Source: Ensifer adhaerens
Lineage (GTDB): Bacteria; Pseudomonadota; Alphaproteobacteria; Rhizobiales; Rhizobiaceae
Direction: 5' to 3'
Length of the DNA stretch: 64,000 nt
Assembly: GCF_002940685.1 (NCBI RefSeq)
Contig: NZ_PNFP01000013.1
Span: 62,001-126,000, forward strand
The notes under the pieces were generated by a model. The model had not been told where the DNA came from. It was given only the letters and a program-made list of their open reading frames with translations, and did no database searches. Of the stretch, positions 1 through 9,532 are shown in pieces. Numbering within the stretch: the first letter of the stretch is position 1; every line of letters begins with the position of its first letter. Position numbers and translations under genes: made by a program.

Positions 1-53
1 TCCTGAAGCCGGATGTCGTGACGCCGGTCATCGAGCTGATCCTCAAGGATTAA
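1..53 (+). CDS. 3' end of an upstream gene (partial)
   Basis: The frame beginning at base 3 reads 16 residues ending in ILKD and stops at TAA 51-53. The stop lies 32 bases before the next start. The protein cannot be identified from this tail. It may belong to the same transcription unit as the sugar-transport genes that follow, because the spacing is short and the strand is the same. Confidence 0.5.
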   Translation, partial: LKPDVVTPVIELILKD

Positions 54-85
54 GGAGAGAGCCAAGACCAGCCGCCGGTGCACTC

Positions 86-871
86 ATGAGCCGCGAAGCC
101 GAACTCATCGCCGCGATGACCCCCTTGATCGCCGATCTGGCCGAGGACGGCAATGGTGCCGTCGCGCTTGCCGGATCGCGCGGCAAGGGCAGGTCCGATG
201 CGCAATCGGATTTCGACTTCCGCGTCTATGCCGATGCCTATCGCGGGCCGGAAGTTCGAAAAACCGCAGCGTGGCGGCGCTTCGATGCCGCCCTGCGGGG
301 CTGGCAGGCCGAGGGCATCCGCATGGATGGCATCTGGATGCGGCGATATTCCGGCGTGCAGCGCGACCTGGAATCCTGGCTTACCGGCATCGTGGTGCCC
401 AAGAGCTTCGAATGGACGATCTGGGGCTATCATCTGCCGACCGACCTTGCCAGCCAGCAGATCATCGCCGATCCGCGGGGCCTGCTCCTCGGCTGGAAGC
501 GGCAACTGGCGGACTATCCGGAAGCGCTGAGGGCCTCCGTCCTCAGCCAATACATGGAAGTACTGCGCTATTGGGCCAAGGATTATCACTACGAGAGCAA
601 GGTCGCTCGCCGCGACCTCGTCTTTCTCGTCGGGCTGACGGGCAAACTGGCAAACGCCATCCTGCAGACCGTCTTCGCCTTCAACCGGGTCTATTTCCCG
701 GGTGACGGCTGGAACCTGCCCATGGCGGCCGAACTCAAGCAACTGCCGCCTGACTTCCTCCAGCGGATGACCGCCATTTTGGAACCGGGACAGGGGCCGG
801 ACACATGGCAGCGCCAGCGAACCGAACTGATCGGCCTGATCGCCGACCTGGAGGCCTTGATCGCGGCCTGA
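86..871 (+). CDS. Nucleotidyltransferase-fold protein
   Basis: This 261-residue protein carries the nucleotidyltransferase signature near residues 30-47: GSRGKGRSDAQSDFDFRVY, where the GS, SD and D-x-D pattern supplies the metal-binding aspartates. This family transfers nucleotidyl groups to small molecules or RNA and includes aminoglycoside adenylyltransferase-like enzymes. The long helical C-terminal half resembles DUF4037-type proteins. It lies 86 bases upstream of a sugar-binding protein gene, so it may be co-transcribed with the importer. The substrate is unknown. An antibiotic-resistance role cannot be claimed from the sequence. Confidence 0.75.
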   Translation: MSREAELIAAMTPLIADLAEDGNGAVALAGSRGKGRSDAQSDFDFRVYADAYRGPEVRKTAAWRRFDAALRGWQAEGIRMDGIWMRRYSGVQRDLESWLTGIVVPKSFEWTIWGYHLPTDLASQQIIADPRGLLLGWKRQLADYPEALRASVLSQYMEVLRYWAKDYHYESKVARRDLVFLVGLTGKLANAILQTVFAFNRVYFPGDGWNLPMAAELKQLPPDFLQRMTAILEPGQGPDTWQRQRTELIGLIADLEALIAA

Positions 872-957
872 ACGTGCCGCCAGACCAAGCCGGAGGGGAG
901 CGTCCGGATCGTGATGAGCGTCACTGCAACGAAAGTCACCGAGGAGGAGAAACAATC

Positions 958-2172
958 ATGAAGCGTTCATTGATCTTTGTCGCCGCGCTTGCCGCAAGCG
1001 CACTCGCCGGCATCGGCGCCAGGGCGCAGGATGCTCCTGTCACCCTGACCTGGCAGATGTGGGGCCAGCCGAACGATGCGGAACTCTGGCAGCAACTGGC
1101 TGATCTCGTCACCGAGCAATATCCCGATATCAAGGTCAAGCTGCAGCTTTCGGGATGGGCGGACTACTGGACGCGACTGCCGGTTCTGGCGGCATCGGGA
1201 GAGATCGCCGACATCGTCTCGATGCAGTCGATGCGCCTGCCGAACTTCTATTCGATCCTGGCGCCGCTCGACGACTATGTGAAAAGCGGTGACGTGAAGG
1301 TGGCGGACTTCGAGACGTCGATCATGTCCGGCCTGTCACAAGGCGGCAGCCTCTATGCGCTGCCTTATGATGTCGGCCCGTGGATGGTCTTCTACAATCG
1401 CGACAAGTTCGCCGCGGCCGGTCTGAAGGAGCCCGCCAAGGACTGGACGTTCGACGATTTCAAGGCCGATGCCAAGGCACTGACGAAGGACGGAACCTTC
1501 GGTTACGGCACCCAGGCTTTCGATTTCATCGCCGGCCCCGTCGCGCTCGGCGCGGACTATTTCAACGACGACAATGAATTCGACCTCACCAATGCCGGCT
1601 TTGTCGATGCTTTCGGCAAGTATGCCGATCTCACCGCCGAGGATAAGCTCTCGCCCGTCTTTGCCTCGGCAGCCGATGCCTCGGCCGCAAGCGGCCGCTT
1701 CGCTTCGGGCAATGTCGCCATGTATATCGATGGTCCATGGTCGCTGATTACCGGGCAGGCCAACGTCAATTTCAAGATCGGCGTTGCACCGCTGCCGCGC
1801 GGCAGCGGTCCGTCGCGCTTCATCACCGCCGGCTCCGGCTGGGGCATTTCGGCCACCAGCCAGCACAAGGATGCTGCCTTCAAGGCACTGCAGGTGCTGA
1901 CCGGCCCGAAAGCCGCCGAAATCCTCGGCTCGGCCGGACGCGCGCTGCCGGCGCGCCTTGCACAGCAAACAGCCTGGTATGACGGCGCTGCCAAGAATGT
2001 AGCCGGCACTCGCGAGACGCTGGAATACATGTTCGCCCACACCACGCCGTTCCGCATCAACGACAAATGGAACCAGTTCGAGAATCTGGTGATGCAATAT
2101 GTGCCGCTCGCACTGACCGGAGACTCGAAACCCGACGTCGTGTTGAGCGATATTCAGAGCCAGCTGCCGTAA
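958..2172 (+). CDS. Sugar ABC transporter substrate-binding protein
   Basis: A 404-residue periplasmic binding protein of the family 1 (maltose-binding-like) type. The chosen ATG follows the strong ribosome site GAGGAGG and opens with a classical signal peptide (MKRSLIF...AGIGARAQ, about 23 residues). An in-frame upstream extension to base 805 would overlap the previous gene and lacks a signal peptide. The order binding protein, two permeases, ATPase on one strand is the CUT1 carbohydrate importer layout. The ligand, probably a sugar or glycerol-phosphate-like compound, cannot be read from the sequence. Confidence 0.9.
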   Translation: MKRSLIFVAALAASALAGIGARAQDAPVTLTWQMWGQPNDAELWQQLADLVTEQYPDIKVKLQLSGWADYWTRLPVLAASGEIADIVSMQSMRLPNFYSILAPLDDYVKSGDVKVADFETSIMSGLSQGGSLYALPYDVGPWMVFYNRDKFAAAGLKEPAKDWTFDDFKADAKALTKDGTFGYGTQAFDFIAGPVALGADYFNDDNEFDLTNAGFVDAFGKYADLTAEDKLSPVFASAADASAASGRFASGNVAMYIDGPWSLITGQANVNFKIGVAPLPRGSGPSRFITAGSGWGISATSQHKDAAFKALQVLTGPKAAEILGSAGRALPARLAQQTAWYDGAAKNVAGTRETLEYMFAHTTPFRINDKWNQFENLVMQYVPLALTGDSKPDVVLSDIQSQLP

Positions 2173-2246
2173 ACCGGGCACCTCGTCGGCCTGCGGCCGG
2201 GCTCGTCCGCCCGACCGCAGCGCCATCGCAGAATAGGAGGGGTCCC

Positions 2247-3176
2247 ATGATGCTGGGCAAACACACCGATATGATCGCAAGGCCAAGGCCACGCTCGCGC
2301 AAATGGTTCAGAGGCGAGGGATGGACAGCCTTGTTCTTCCTGCTGCCTGGCCTGATCGGCATCGTCCTGTTCCTCGTGCTGCCGATCCTGGCTTCGATCG
2401 TGCTCAGCTTCACCAATTGGCAGCTGCTCGGCTCGGCGCGTTTTGTCGGCATTTCCAATTATGTGCGCCTGATTACCACCGACCCGCAATTCTGGACGGT
2501 CTTGCGCAACACCCTCTTCTTCACGGTCGAATATCTCGTATTGAACATCATCATCTCGCTCGGGCTGGCGACCTGGATTTCGAGCCTGAAGATCGGGCAG
2601 CGCTGGTTCCGGGTGATCTTCTTTCTTCCGACGTTCACCCCGCTGATCGCGGTTGCCATGGTCTGGATGCTGATTTTTACGAGCGGCGGGCTTTTCGACA
2701 GCCTGATGGCTTCGCTGTCGGTGCCATTGGCTGGCGTGCTCAACGATCGCACGCTCGCCATGCAGGCCGTCGTTCTGACCTCGATCTGGGCCGGCGTCGG
2801 CTACAATACCGTTCTGTTCAACGCCGCTCTCGACATGGTGCCGGCCACCTATCTGGAAGCGGCGCGGATCGATGGCGCAACGGCCTGGGATCGCTTCTGG
2901 AAAATCCGTCTGCCGCTGATCTCGCCGACACTGTTCTTCGGTACGGTCATGACGGCGATCACGTCGCTGCAGGTTTTCGACCAGATCTACGTCATGACGA
3001 AGGGCGGGCCGGGATCGTCGACCGCGACGCTCGGCTACGCCATCTACCAACGCGGCTTTCAGAACTTCCAGATGGGCTACGCCTCTGCCATCGCCTGGGT
3101 GATGTTCGCGCTGATCATGGCACTGACGGCCCTGCAATTCTGGTTCCAGCGCAAATGGGTGCATTATGACGCCTAG
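2247..3176 (+). CDS. Sugar ABC transporter permease (MalF/UgpA type)
   Basis: An inner-membrane permease of 309 residues with about six membrane segments. The EAA loop that docks on the ATPase is visible (EAARIDGATAWDRFWKI, near residues 208-224). The ATG at 2247 has an AGGAGG site 5-10 bases upstream. A longer in-frame reading to 2067 runs into the previous gene and is not protein-like. It overlaps the next permease gene by 11 bases, which indicates translational coupling. Confidence 0.92.
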   Translation: MMLGKHTDMIARPRPRSRKWFRGEGWTALFFLLPGLIGIVLFLVLPILASIVLSFTNWQLLGSARFVGISNYVRLITTDPQFWTVLRNTLFFTVEYLVLNIIISLGLATWISSLKIGQRWFRVIFFLPTFTPLIAVAMVWMLIFTSGGLFDSLMASLSVPLAGVLNDRTLAMQAVVLTSIWAGVGYNTVLFNAALDMVPATYLEAARIDGATAWDRFWKIRLPLISPTLFFGTVMTAITSLQVFDQIYVMTKGGPGSSTATLGYAIYQRGFQNFQMGYASAIAWVMFALIMALTALQFWFQRKWVHYDA

Positions 3177-4020
3177 ATCCGAAAGCCGAGCACGCCGCAG
3201 GATGATGCTCGACATTATCAATCACGCCGCCCTTGGGCTCGTCGCGATCGCCTTCCTGTTTCCGTTCTTCTGGATGGTTTCGAACGCCGTGCGTTCGAAT
3301 GTCGAAGTGACGGCAATACCGGCGCGCATCCTGCCCGAAGTCTTCGAATGGGGTAATTTTGCCGCCGCCTGGACCCAACTGCCCTTCGGTCGCTTCTTCC
3401 TCAACAGCGCCGTCATCGCCGTCTGCGTGACGGCGATCACCGTCGTCGTCTCCTGCCTCTCCGGCTATGCCTTCGCGCGACTGAAATTCAAAGGGCGCGA
3501 AACGCTGCTGATCGGCTACATCGGAACGCTGATGGTGCCGCCGCTGATGCTCATCATTCCGCTGTTTCTGATCGTCAACAAGCTGAACCTCGTCAACACC
3601 TTCGCCGGCGTTATCCTGCCGATCTCCTTCGGCACCTTCGGCGCCTTCCTGATGCGACAGTTCTTTCTCTCCATTCCCATGGAGCTCGAGGAAGCAGCAA
3701 GGATCGACGGCGCATCCCGCTTGCGCATCCTCGTCAGCATCATCGTCCCCCTGTCGATGCCGGCGATCGGGTTGCTGTCGCTCTTCACCTTCATCGGGCA
3801 GTGGAACAACTTCCTCTGGCCGCTGATCGTCATGACCGGAGCCGACAACGCCACCCTGCCCGTTGGCCTCACTTTGTTCCAGACGCAACAGGGGACGCAG
3901 TGGAACTATCTGATGGCCGGCGCCACCCTTTCCATGCTTCCAGGCATCGTCCTCGCAATCATCCTGCAGAAGCTCATCTACAACAGCATCGCCCTCAATG
4001 CGGGCATGGGCGGGCGCTGA
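3166..4020 (+). CDS. Sugar ABC transporter permease (MalG/UgpE type)
   Basis: The second permease of the importer, 284 residues with about six hydrophobic segments. Its EAA loop reads EEAARIDGASRLRILVSI around residues 178-195. The start overlaps the end of the preceding permease gene. It forms the heterodimeric channel with that protein and uses the ATPase encoded 30 bases downstream. Confidence 0.92.
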   Translation: MTPRSESRARRRMMLDIINHAALGLVAIAFLFPFFWMVSNAVRSNVEVTAIPARILPEVFEWGNFAAAWTQLPFGRFFLNSAVIAVCVTAITVVVSCLSGYAFARLKFKGRETLLIGYIGTLMVPPLMLIIPLFLIVNKLNLVNTFAGVILPISFGTFGAFLMRQFFLSIPMELEEAARIDGASRLRILVSIIVPLSMPAIGLLSLFTFIGQWNNFLWPLIVMTGADNATLPVGLTLFQTQQGTQWNYLMAGATLSMLPGIVLAIILQKLIYNSIALNAGMGGR

Positions 4021-4050
4021 AGCGCCGGCCGACAATTTCGGGAGAGATCC

Positions 4051-5118
4051 ATGGCGAAACTGACCATTCGCAACGCCGTCAAACGCTACGGTGCGCTCGA
4101 AGTGCTGCATGGCATCTCCGTCGCCGCACAGGACGGCGAATTCGTGGTGCTCGTGGGACCTTCAGGCTGTGGCAAATCCACCCTGCTGCGCATGATCGCC
4201 GGGCTGGAAAGCATCAGCGACGGAGAGATCGAAATCGGCGACCGGATCGTCAATGATCTCGAGCCCAATGAGCGCGACATCGCCATGGTGTTCCAGTCCT
4301 ATGCGCTCTATCCGCACATGACCGTGCGCGACAACATGGCCTTTTCGTTGAAGCTTGCCCGCCGAAGCAAGCAGGAGATCGAGCGAAAAGTGGACGACGC
4401 CGCCGCCATCCTCGATCTCGCCGCCCTCCTCGATCGTTATCCCCGGCAATTGTCCGGCGGCCAGCGCCAGCGCGTGGCGATGGGCCGCGCTATCGTCCGC
4501 AACCCGGCAGTCTTCCTCTTCGATGAGCCGCTTTCCAATCTCGATGCAAAACTGCGCATGCAGATGCGTACGGAAATCAAGACGCTGCACCAGCGCCTCG
4601 GGACCACCATGGTCTATGTCACCCACGACCAGATGGAAGCCATGACCATGGCCGACCGCATCGTCGTCATGCGCGGCGGCCATATCGAACAGATCGGTTC
4701 GCCGCTCGAAGTCTATGATGCGCCAGCCAACAGTTTCGTTGCCGGATTTATCGGGTCGCCCTCCATGAACTTCATCGACGGGACGGTTGTCGACGGCGGC
4801 GGGGCCCTGGAACTTGAAGTGGCGCACGGACCGCGCTGGCCGCTACCGGATAAGGCTCGATCCTATGTCGGGCGGTCCCTAAGGCTTGGTGTCCGGCCCG
4901 AGCACATCGGCATCAGCGAGCAAGGGGTTCAATCCCAGGTCATCATCATTGAACCGACTGGCTCCGATACGCACCTGCAATTGCAGACCGGTCAACAATC
5001 TATCGTCGCCGCGGTGAGAGATCGGATCACAGTCTCTCCGGGGCAGCCAATTCAGCTCAGGTACGATGCCCAAAAGGCGCATCTGTTCGATCCGACGAGC
5101 GGCAACCGCTTGAACTAG
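4051..5118 (+). CDS. Sugar ABC transporter ATP-binding protein (UgpC/MsmK type)
   Basis: A 355-residue ATPase that powers the importer encoded upstream. Walker A is GPSGCGKST at residues 36-44. The signature LSGGQRQR, Walker [15 protein letters not shown] and the switch histidine in VTHDQMEA follow in order. The C-terminal 120 residues form the regulatory OB-fold typical of the MalK/UgpC group. ATG is preceded by GGGAGAG. The operon appears to end here. Confidence 0.93.
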   Translation: MAKLTIRNAVKRYGALEVLHGISVAAQDGEFVVLVGPSGCGKSTLLRMIAGLESISDGEIEIGDRIVNDLEPNERDIAMVFQSYALYPHMTVRDNMAFSLKLARRSKQEIERKVDDAAAILDLAALLDRYPRQLSGGQRQRVAMGRAIVRNPAVFLFDEPLSNLDAKLRMQMRTEIKTLHQRLGTTMVYVTHDQMEAMTMADRIVVMRGGHIEQIGSPLEVYDAPANSFVAGFIGSPSMNFIDGTVVDGGGALELEVAHGPRWPLPDKARSYVGRSLRLGVRPEHIGISEQGVQSQVIIIEPTGSDTHLQLQTGQQSIVAAVRDRITVSPGQPIQLRYDAQKAHLFDPTSGNRLN

Positions 5119-5465
5119 CGAAAGTCGAGCACCTCGCCGCCACCGGTCATCACAAGCTGGTCCGAACGCTGTAATGGCGTGACCCTGCTTGCCGCCTATC
5201 ATTTTGGTGCAAATGGCCTGATTTCCGGCCGTCGCCCATAGGGCTTCGGACGTCCGCTGGCGTCTGCCGGGCGCCGTCGGACAAACGCGAAGGCGAGTTG
5301 ATGGTGCCTTCCCTGTTGGCGCTCAAGAACGAGAGGGCTTCGCAGGTTGTCTCGAATCCATGTTGCACGTTACTTCGCAAATTTGTCGTTTAGTATACGT
5401 ATAAGTTGTGCAGAAAGTGCCCCTCACATCATTATCAGAACGCTCCTCCAGCTGTGGTCGCAGTC
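5119..5465. other. Intergenic stretch, no gene seen
   Basis: 347 bases between the sugar importer and the protease-PLD gene. No convincing reading frame or RNA gene is visible. The 3' part, around 5370-5405, is A/T-rich (TTTAGTATACGTATAAG) and is the likely promoter area of the next gene. The importer/island boundary falls here. Confidence 0.4.
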
Positions 5466-8378
5466 ATGAAAGAGCTTGGTAAGACACTCATTGAAGTCAA
5501 TGCTCGAAATCTTGGCGCTCCCTATGCGCGCGACCAGGATCTGGTGAGACGGCTTGCAGCCGAGCAAGAAGTCACGCGCGACTACGCGCAGGGCAATGAC
5601 CTCCGTTTGAAGACCCTCTCACCGCTGGACATTGCGTTCCTGGAAGCCACCCGCCCTAAACTGGATCTCGACAGTCTTCCGAAGCCAATGCCGCAACCAC
5701 GACCGCCGGGGGCCCGGCCGGCCGCGACCATGACCCAAGGGCATCAGGCGGAAATGGACGCTGCGCGGATACGGCAAGAGTCGATTGCATTGCGGCAGGG
5801 CCGCCCAGTGCTGGCCATCAAAGATGGCGACACCGTTCTGGAGTTTGCTCAGTCCGCTTCCACCGCATGGCGCGAAAAGCTTGTCGCCGCATCGGCGCAG
5901 CTTCGCCGGACAATCCCTTCGGTCGGGCGCGTCGAGTTGACCAACTATGTCGCGGCGCCCTCGATTGGCACGGCTTGGATGATCGTCCCGGAGGTCGTCG
6001 TCACAAATCGCCATGTGGCGGAGTACTTCGCCCTGCGATCCGCCGGCGGGCTCCGGTTTCTCCTCGGTGACGACCGGCGAATTCCGATCGGCGTCAAAAT
6101 TGACTTCGCGGAAGAATTCGGCTCGCAGGTCGAACGCGAATTCGACGTTGCGGACATCATCTATCTCGCTCCGATAACCCTGCCCGACATCGCGCTGCTC
6201 CGCGTCAAGGGCAGGTCCGGGTTGAGCATGCCGCCCCCTCTGACTCTGTCGAGAACGTCGAGCGTCGGCAAGACGGTCGCCGTCATCGGCTATCCGCACC
6301 GTGATCCGTTTCTGCCCGAGCAGAAGCTGATGGATGAGATCTTCTTCAACGGCTACGAACACAAGCAGATCGCGCCTGGCTTCGTCATGAACGAGCTGAC
6401 AGCGGATATCGAGCACGACTGTTCTACACTGACCGGCAATTCGGGTTCGCCTGTCATCGATCTGGAAAACGGAGAAGTCGTCGGGCTGCATCGCGCAGGC
6501 ATTTTCCTGTCGCGCAACTTCGCTGTGACACCCGCAGGCATAAGCCAGGCGCTGGAGGATGCGCGACGGCCGCCCATTATCGGCGCCGAAACGAGACAAC
6601 CGGCTCGGGAACCCGATGCCACGAAATTGGGAGGGGTCATGATGGCGAACAACGAGGTCAAGATAACGATCCCTCTGACAATCACCGTCTCGCTCGGCGC
6701 GCCGGGCGGGGCGATGACGGTCAGCGGGACGACAGTGACGGGTCAGAGCGATACGCCACCCCGGACAGGCCTGACCTGGGAGCAGATCGAAGCGGCCATT
6801 CCGGCAATCCGTACCATCCTTGCGAGCCGGCGGGATGTGCTTGCCGTCAAGCCGGGCTTCAAGGTAACCCGGGGCGTGATGACGAAAGAGCCGGTTGTCG
6901 TCGTTTCCGTAAGGCAGCGTTACGCGCCTGAAGATCTCACTTCGATGGGGCTCCTGCCATTGCCGACGTCGATTGACGGCTATCCGATCGACGTGGCGGT
7001 CGCCACGCTCGAAGAAACGCTGGGCTTGGACCTGGAGGCAGCAGCTGAGGCCCCTTGGCAATCCGCCTACAAGAAGCGCAAGCTCAAGGCCGTCAAGGAA
7101 GAGATGTCGATAACGTTCTGCGCGAGCCCCGATACGGGCTGGCCCGAACTGCGGTCCTTTCTGAAGAAAGTCGATCAGACCCTGACGGTTGCCATGTACG
7201 ATTTCGGGGCGCCGCATGTGGTCGAGGCTGTCCGCGGCGCGGTCGCGTCGCCCGGCGCGAACATGACGCTGGTGCTGCAGGAAGGTGAGTCGCTCGACAA
7301 GAAGGGAGCAAAGAAGGATGACCTGAAGGACGCGGAGGTTGTCGACCTGCTCGCATCCGATCTCTCTGGCCGCCTGGCCTTCTCCCTCGCGTCTGTCTAT
7401 CGGCCGGTCGGCTACAAGAGCAACGCGTCAGGGCTCTTCGAAAGCAGCTACCACATCAAGGTTGCGGTCCGGGACAATGCCGCGTTTTGGCTGTCGTCCG
7501 GCAACTGGCAATCCTCCAATCAGGCGCCAGTCGACGAAGGCAAGGATATCGGAACACCAACGGGAATGTGGAACGCCTACAATCGCGAATGGCATGCGAT
7601 CGTAGAGCACGCCGGTCTGGCCAGGACGTTTCGCGACCACATTGAAAGGGACCTGGTTGAAGCGCGCGAGACCGCGCGTCCGGAGGCCCCTGCGATCGAG
7701 CGATTTGTCTGGATCCCCATCGAGTACTTCGAGCCCGAAACTGCCGCAATCGAAGCACCGTATCTCCTGCGCAAATCACTGACCATATCGGGCAAGATCA
7801 AGGTCCATCCCCTGCTCACACCGGACAACTACGCCGAGGTCGTTGTGGAATTGCTGGATCGAGCGCAGCGACGAATCCTCTTTCAGAACCAGACGTTCAA
7901 ACCTTCAGGCGACGGGAATGATCGCCCAGGCTTCCGGGAGCTGATCGAGGTCATGCTGCGCAAGCACAGGGATCCGGCGATCGAAGACTTCCGTATCATC
8001 ATGAGAAACGGCTTCGACACTGATCGTCGGGTCGCGACCAATATTCAACGTCGCGGTTTTGATCTCGAGCGCGTCCGCGTCAACCGTCGCTGCCACACCA
8101 AGGGCATCGTCATAGATGACGACATCGTTGTCATTGGCAGTCACAACTGGTCCGGACAAGGTGTCACGACCAATCGGGACGCAAGCCTGGTGATCCAGGA
8201 TGCGCGCGCGGTCAAGTACTTCGAGGATCTTTTCCAGGCGGATTGGTTGCGCTCCAAACCACCGGAATTTGATGAAGATCGGCCACCCGTCGCCCTCGTC
8301 GAGCCGGGCGACGAAACCGTCAGGCCCCGTATGATAAAAGTTCCTCTGGCGGCATGGCTGGCCGAGCAGGAAAGCTGA
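5466..8378 (+). CDS. Trypsin-like serine protease fused to a two-HKD phospholipase D-like domain
   Basis: A large protein of about 970 residues joining two enzymes. Residues about 130-360 form a trypsin-fold protease with His183 (TNRHV), Asp241 (LPDIALL) and Ser326 (TGNSGSPV), and the residues just after it include VVGLHRAG. A linker domain of about 200 residues follows. Residues about 560-940 form a phospholipase D fold with two HKD-like motifs: His663/Lys665 (YHIKVAVRD...SSGNW) and His877/Lys879 (CHTKGIVIDDD...GSHNWSG). No signal peptide or membrane segment is seen, so it is probably cytoplasmic. The start is uncertain: ATG 5466 is preferred, but in-frame TTG 5406 and GTG 5454 also exist and none has a clear ribosome site. 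Known PLD-fold enzymes cut phosphodiesters in lipids or DNA. A conflict/defence effector that cleaves proteins and nucleic acid or lipid is an inference. Confidence 0.85.
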   Translation: MKELGKTLIEVNARNLGAPYARDQDLVRRLAAEQEVTRDYAQGNDLRLKTLSPLDIAFLEATRPKLDLDSLPKPMPQPRPPGARPAATMTQGHQAEMDAARIRQESIALRQGRPVLAIKDGDTVLEFAQSASTAWREKLVAASAQLRRTIPSVGRVELTNYVAAPSIGTAWMIVPEVVVTNRHVAEYFALRSAGGLRFLLGDDRRIPIGVKIDFAEEFGSQVEREFDVADIIYLAPITLPDIALLRVKGRSGLSMPPPLTLSRTSSVGKTVAVIGYPHRDPFLPEQKLMDEIFFNGYEHKQIAPGFVMNELTADIEHDCSTLTGNSGSPVIDLENGEVVGLHRAGIFLSRNFAVTPAGISQALEDARRPPIIGAETRQPAREPDATKLGGVMMANNEVKITIPLTITVSLGAPGGAMTVSGTTVTGQSDTPPRTGLTWEQIEAAIPAIRTILASRRDVLAVKPGFKVTRGVMTKEPVVVVSVRQRYAPEDLTSMGLLPLPTSIDGYPIDVAVATLEETLGLDLEAAAEAPWQSAYKKRKLKAVKEEMSITFCASPDTGWPELRSFLKKVDQTLTVAMYDFGAPHVVEAVRGAVASPGANMTLVLQEGESLDKKGAKKDDLKDAEVVDLLASDLSGRLAFSLASVYRPVGYKSNASGLFESSYHIKVAVRDNAAFWLSSGNWQSSNQAPVDEGKDIGTPTGMWNAYNREWHAIVEHAGLARTFRDHIERDLVEARETARPEAPAIERFVWIPIEYFEPETAAIEAPYLLRKSLTISGKIKVHPLLTPDNYAEVVVELLDRAQRRILFQNQTFKPSGDGNDRPGFRELIEVMLRKHRDPAIEDFRIIMRNGFDTDRRVATNIQRRGFDLERVRVNRRCHTKGIVIDDDIVVIGSHNWSGQGVTTNRDASLVIQDARAVKYFEDLFQADWLRSKPPEFDEDRPPVALVEPGDETVRPRMIKVPLAAWLAEQES

Positions 8379-8482
8379 GCCGAGGTGTTTCATGCGAGAT
8401 TGGCAGGACTGGCACCTTCGTTGCAGAACGAGTGCAGGGCTGCCACCGAAACCAAACGGGGCAGACGCTCACATTCTGGCGC

Positions 8483-9532
8483 TTAAGTGCCCCCTGACGT
8501 GATCCTCGCCTCAAGCGCTGCGAGCACCTCGCTTGCATCCCATTTCATCCGTACAAACCGCTTGAAAGGCAACCCGTGCTCATCAAGCAACAGCAACTCG
8601 ATCTGATGCCGGTTGACTGTCTGAGGTCCGAAACCGACAGCGAGTTCAAAACTCTCCTGAACTTCTCCGAAACCATTCGGTGAGCGAAACATGCGGCAGC
8701 CTTCGCCAAAAATCAGCCCTCGTTCACGCCCGTAGGCTGCCAGACGGTGAGGCAAGTCGTACGCCGGGTCGTAGCTGATTGCGCCGATCCGAACGCTGTC
8801 GCTCAGGTTCTTCTCGGCGAGCGCGCGCTGGAGGCGAGCGAGATTGGAAATTGTGAGCGAGCATTTTTCGGGATTCATGCACCGCGTGTAGAAAAAGGTG
8901 AGAATACCGATCTGGCCACGAAAAAATGCCCCAAAAGATGTTCTTGCCCCGATCTGATCCTCAAGGACAAGCTTGCCGGGATCGACCTGCTTCCCGGGTG
9001 CCGCGTGATCTGCGCCGCCACAGCAACAGCACTGCGAGCGTTCGGCCGCCGGGCCCGGGGCTTGCATTGGCAGGGACTGGCGACGAGAAGACAGACGCGC
9101 AATAGCGTCGTCGATGATGCCCAAGGCCGTTTCGTTTGACGCGATATCGAAGATCGGCTCGAAGCGTTGATACTGGACGTTTACATCCCGCGCGAGAACC
9201 CGCACGCGCGCCGCCTTCAACAGGTCCATCGCTTCCTGGCCGTGATCTGCCGCTCCGAGCATCGCCATCGCCGCTGCGGCAATAGTGTATGGCTCCGTTC
9301 CGGTTTCGAGCTCCTCAAGGACAATGGGCTCTGCATTGACGGGAAGACCCACCATGCCGAAGGTGGAGAGCGCATAGCCTCGGAACCGCTCAATCTCCGG
9401 CGCCGTCAGCAAGTGCATGAAGGATGACTGTTCGGCGAACAGCGGGACAAGATCCTGGGCGGGAAGCAGGCCCTGCCGTACCTTCTCAATATGATCGACC
9501 GCTGCGGACAGATCGCCAGGGGCTGGACTCAT
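8483..9532 (-). CDS. SCO1/SenC-like thioredoxin-fold protein with HEAT-like N-terminus
   Basis: 349 residues. The N-terminal 140 are helical and resemble the preceding HEAT-repeat protein. A cysteine-rich linker (SQCCCCGGADHA) near residue 168 leads into a thioredoxin-like domain of the SCO type with FFYTRCMNPEKCSLT, a C-x5-C pair where classical SCO proteins have C-x3-C. SCO proteins bind copper and help metallate copper enzymes. Here the gene overlaps the HEAT gene by four bases (ATGA) and sits downstream of a tyrosinase, so a copper-delivery or redox role for that tyrosinase is a reasonable inference. No signal peptide is apparent. Confidence 0.75.
   Translation of the reverse strand: MSPAPGDLSAAVDHIEKVRQGLLPAQDLVPLFAEQSSFMHLLTAPEIERFRGYALSTFGMVGLPVNAEPIVLEELETGTEPYTIAAAAMAMLGAADHGQEAMDLLKAARVRVLARDVNVQYQRFEPIFDIASNETALGIIDDAIARLSSRRQSLPMQAPGPAAERSQCCCCGGADHAAPGKQVDPGKLVLEDQIGARTSFGAFFRGQIGILTFFYTRCMNPEKCSLTISNLARLQRALAEKNLSDSVRIGAISYDPAYDLPHRLAAYGRERGLIFGEGCRMFRSPNGFGEVQESFELAVGFGPQTVNRHQIELLLLDEHGLPFKRFVRMKWDASEVLAALEARITSGGT

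Noticed and set aside
2154..3221. Long minus-strand reading frame of 355 codons opposite the sugar permeases
   Set aside because: It mirrors a clear permease gene in a G/C-rich genome; the translation is Arg/Gln/Asp-rich with no domain and no ribosome site. It is a shadow frame.
5619..7217. Minus-strand frame of 532 codons opposite the protease-PLD gene
   Set aside because: The plus strand holds conserved catalytic motifs throughout; the opposite translation is low-complexity and Arg-rich.
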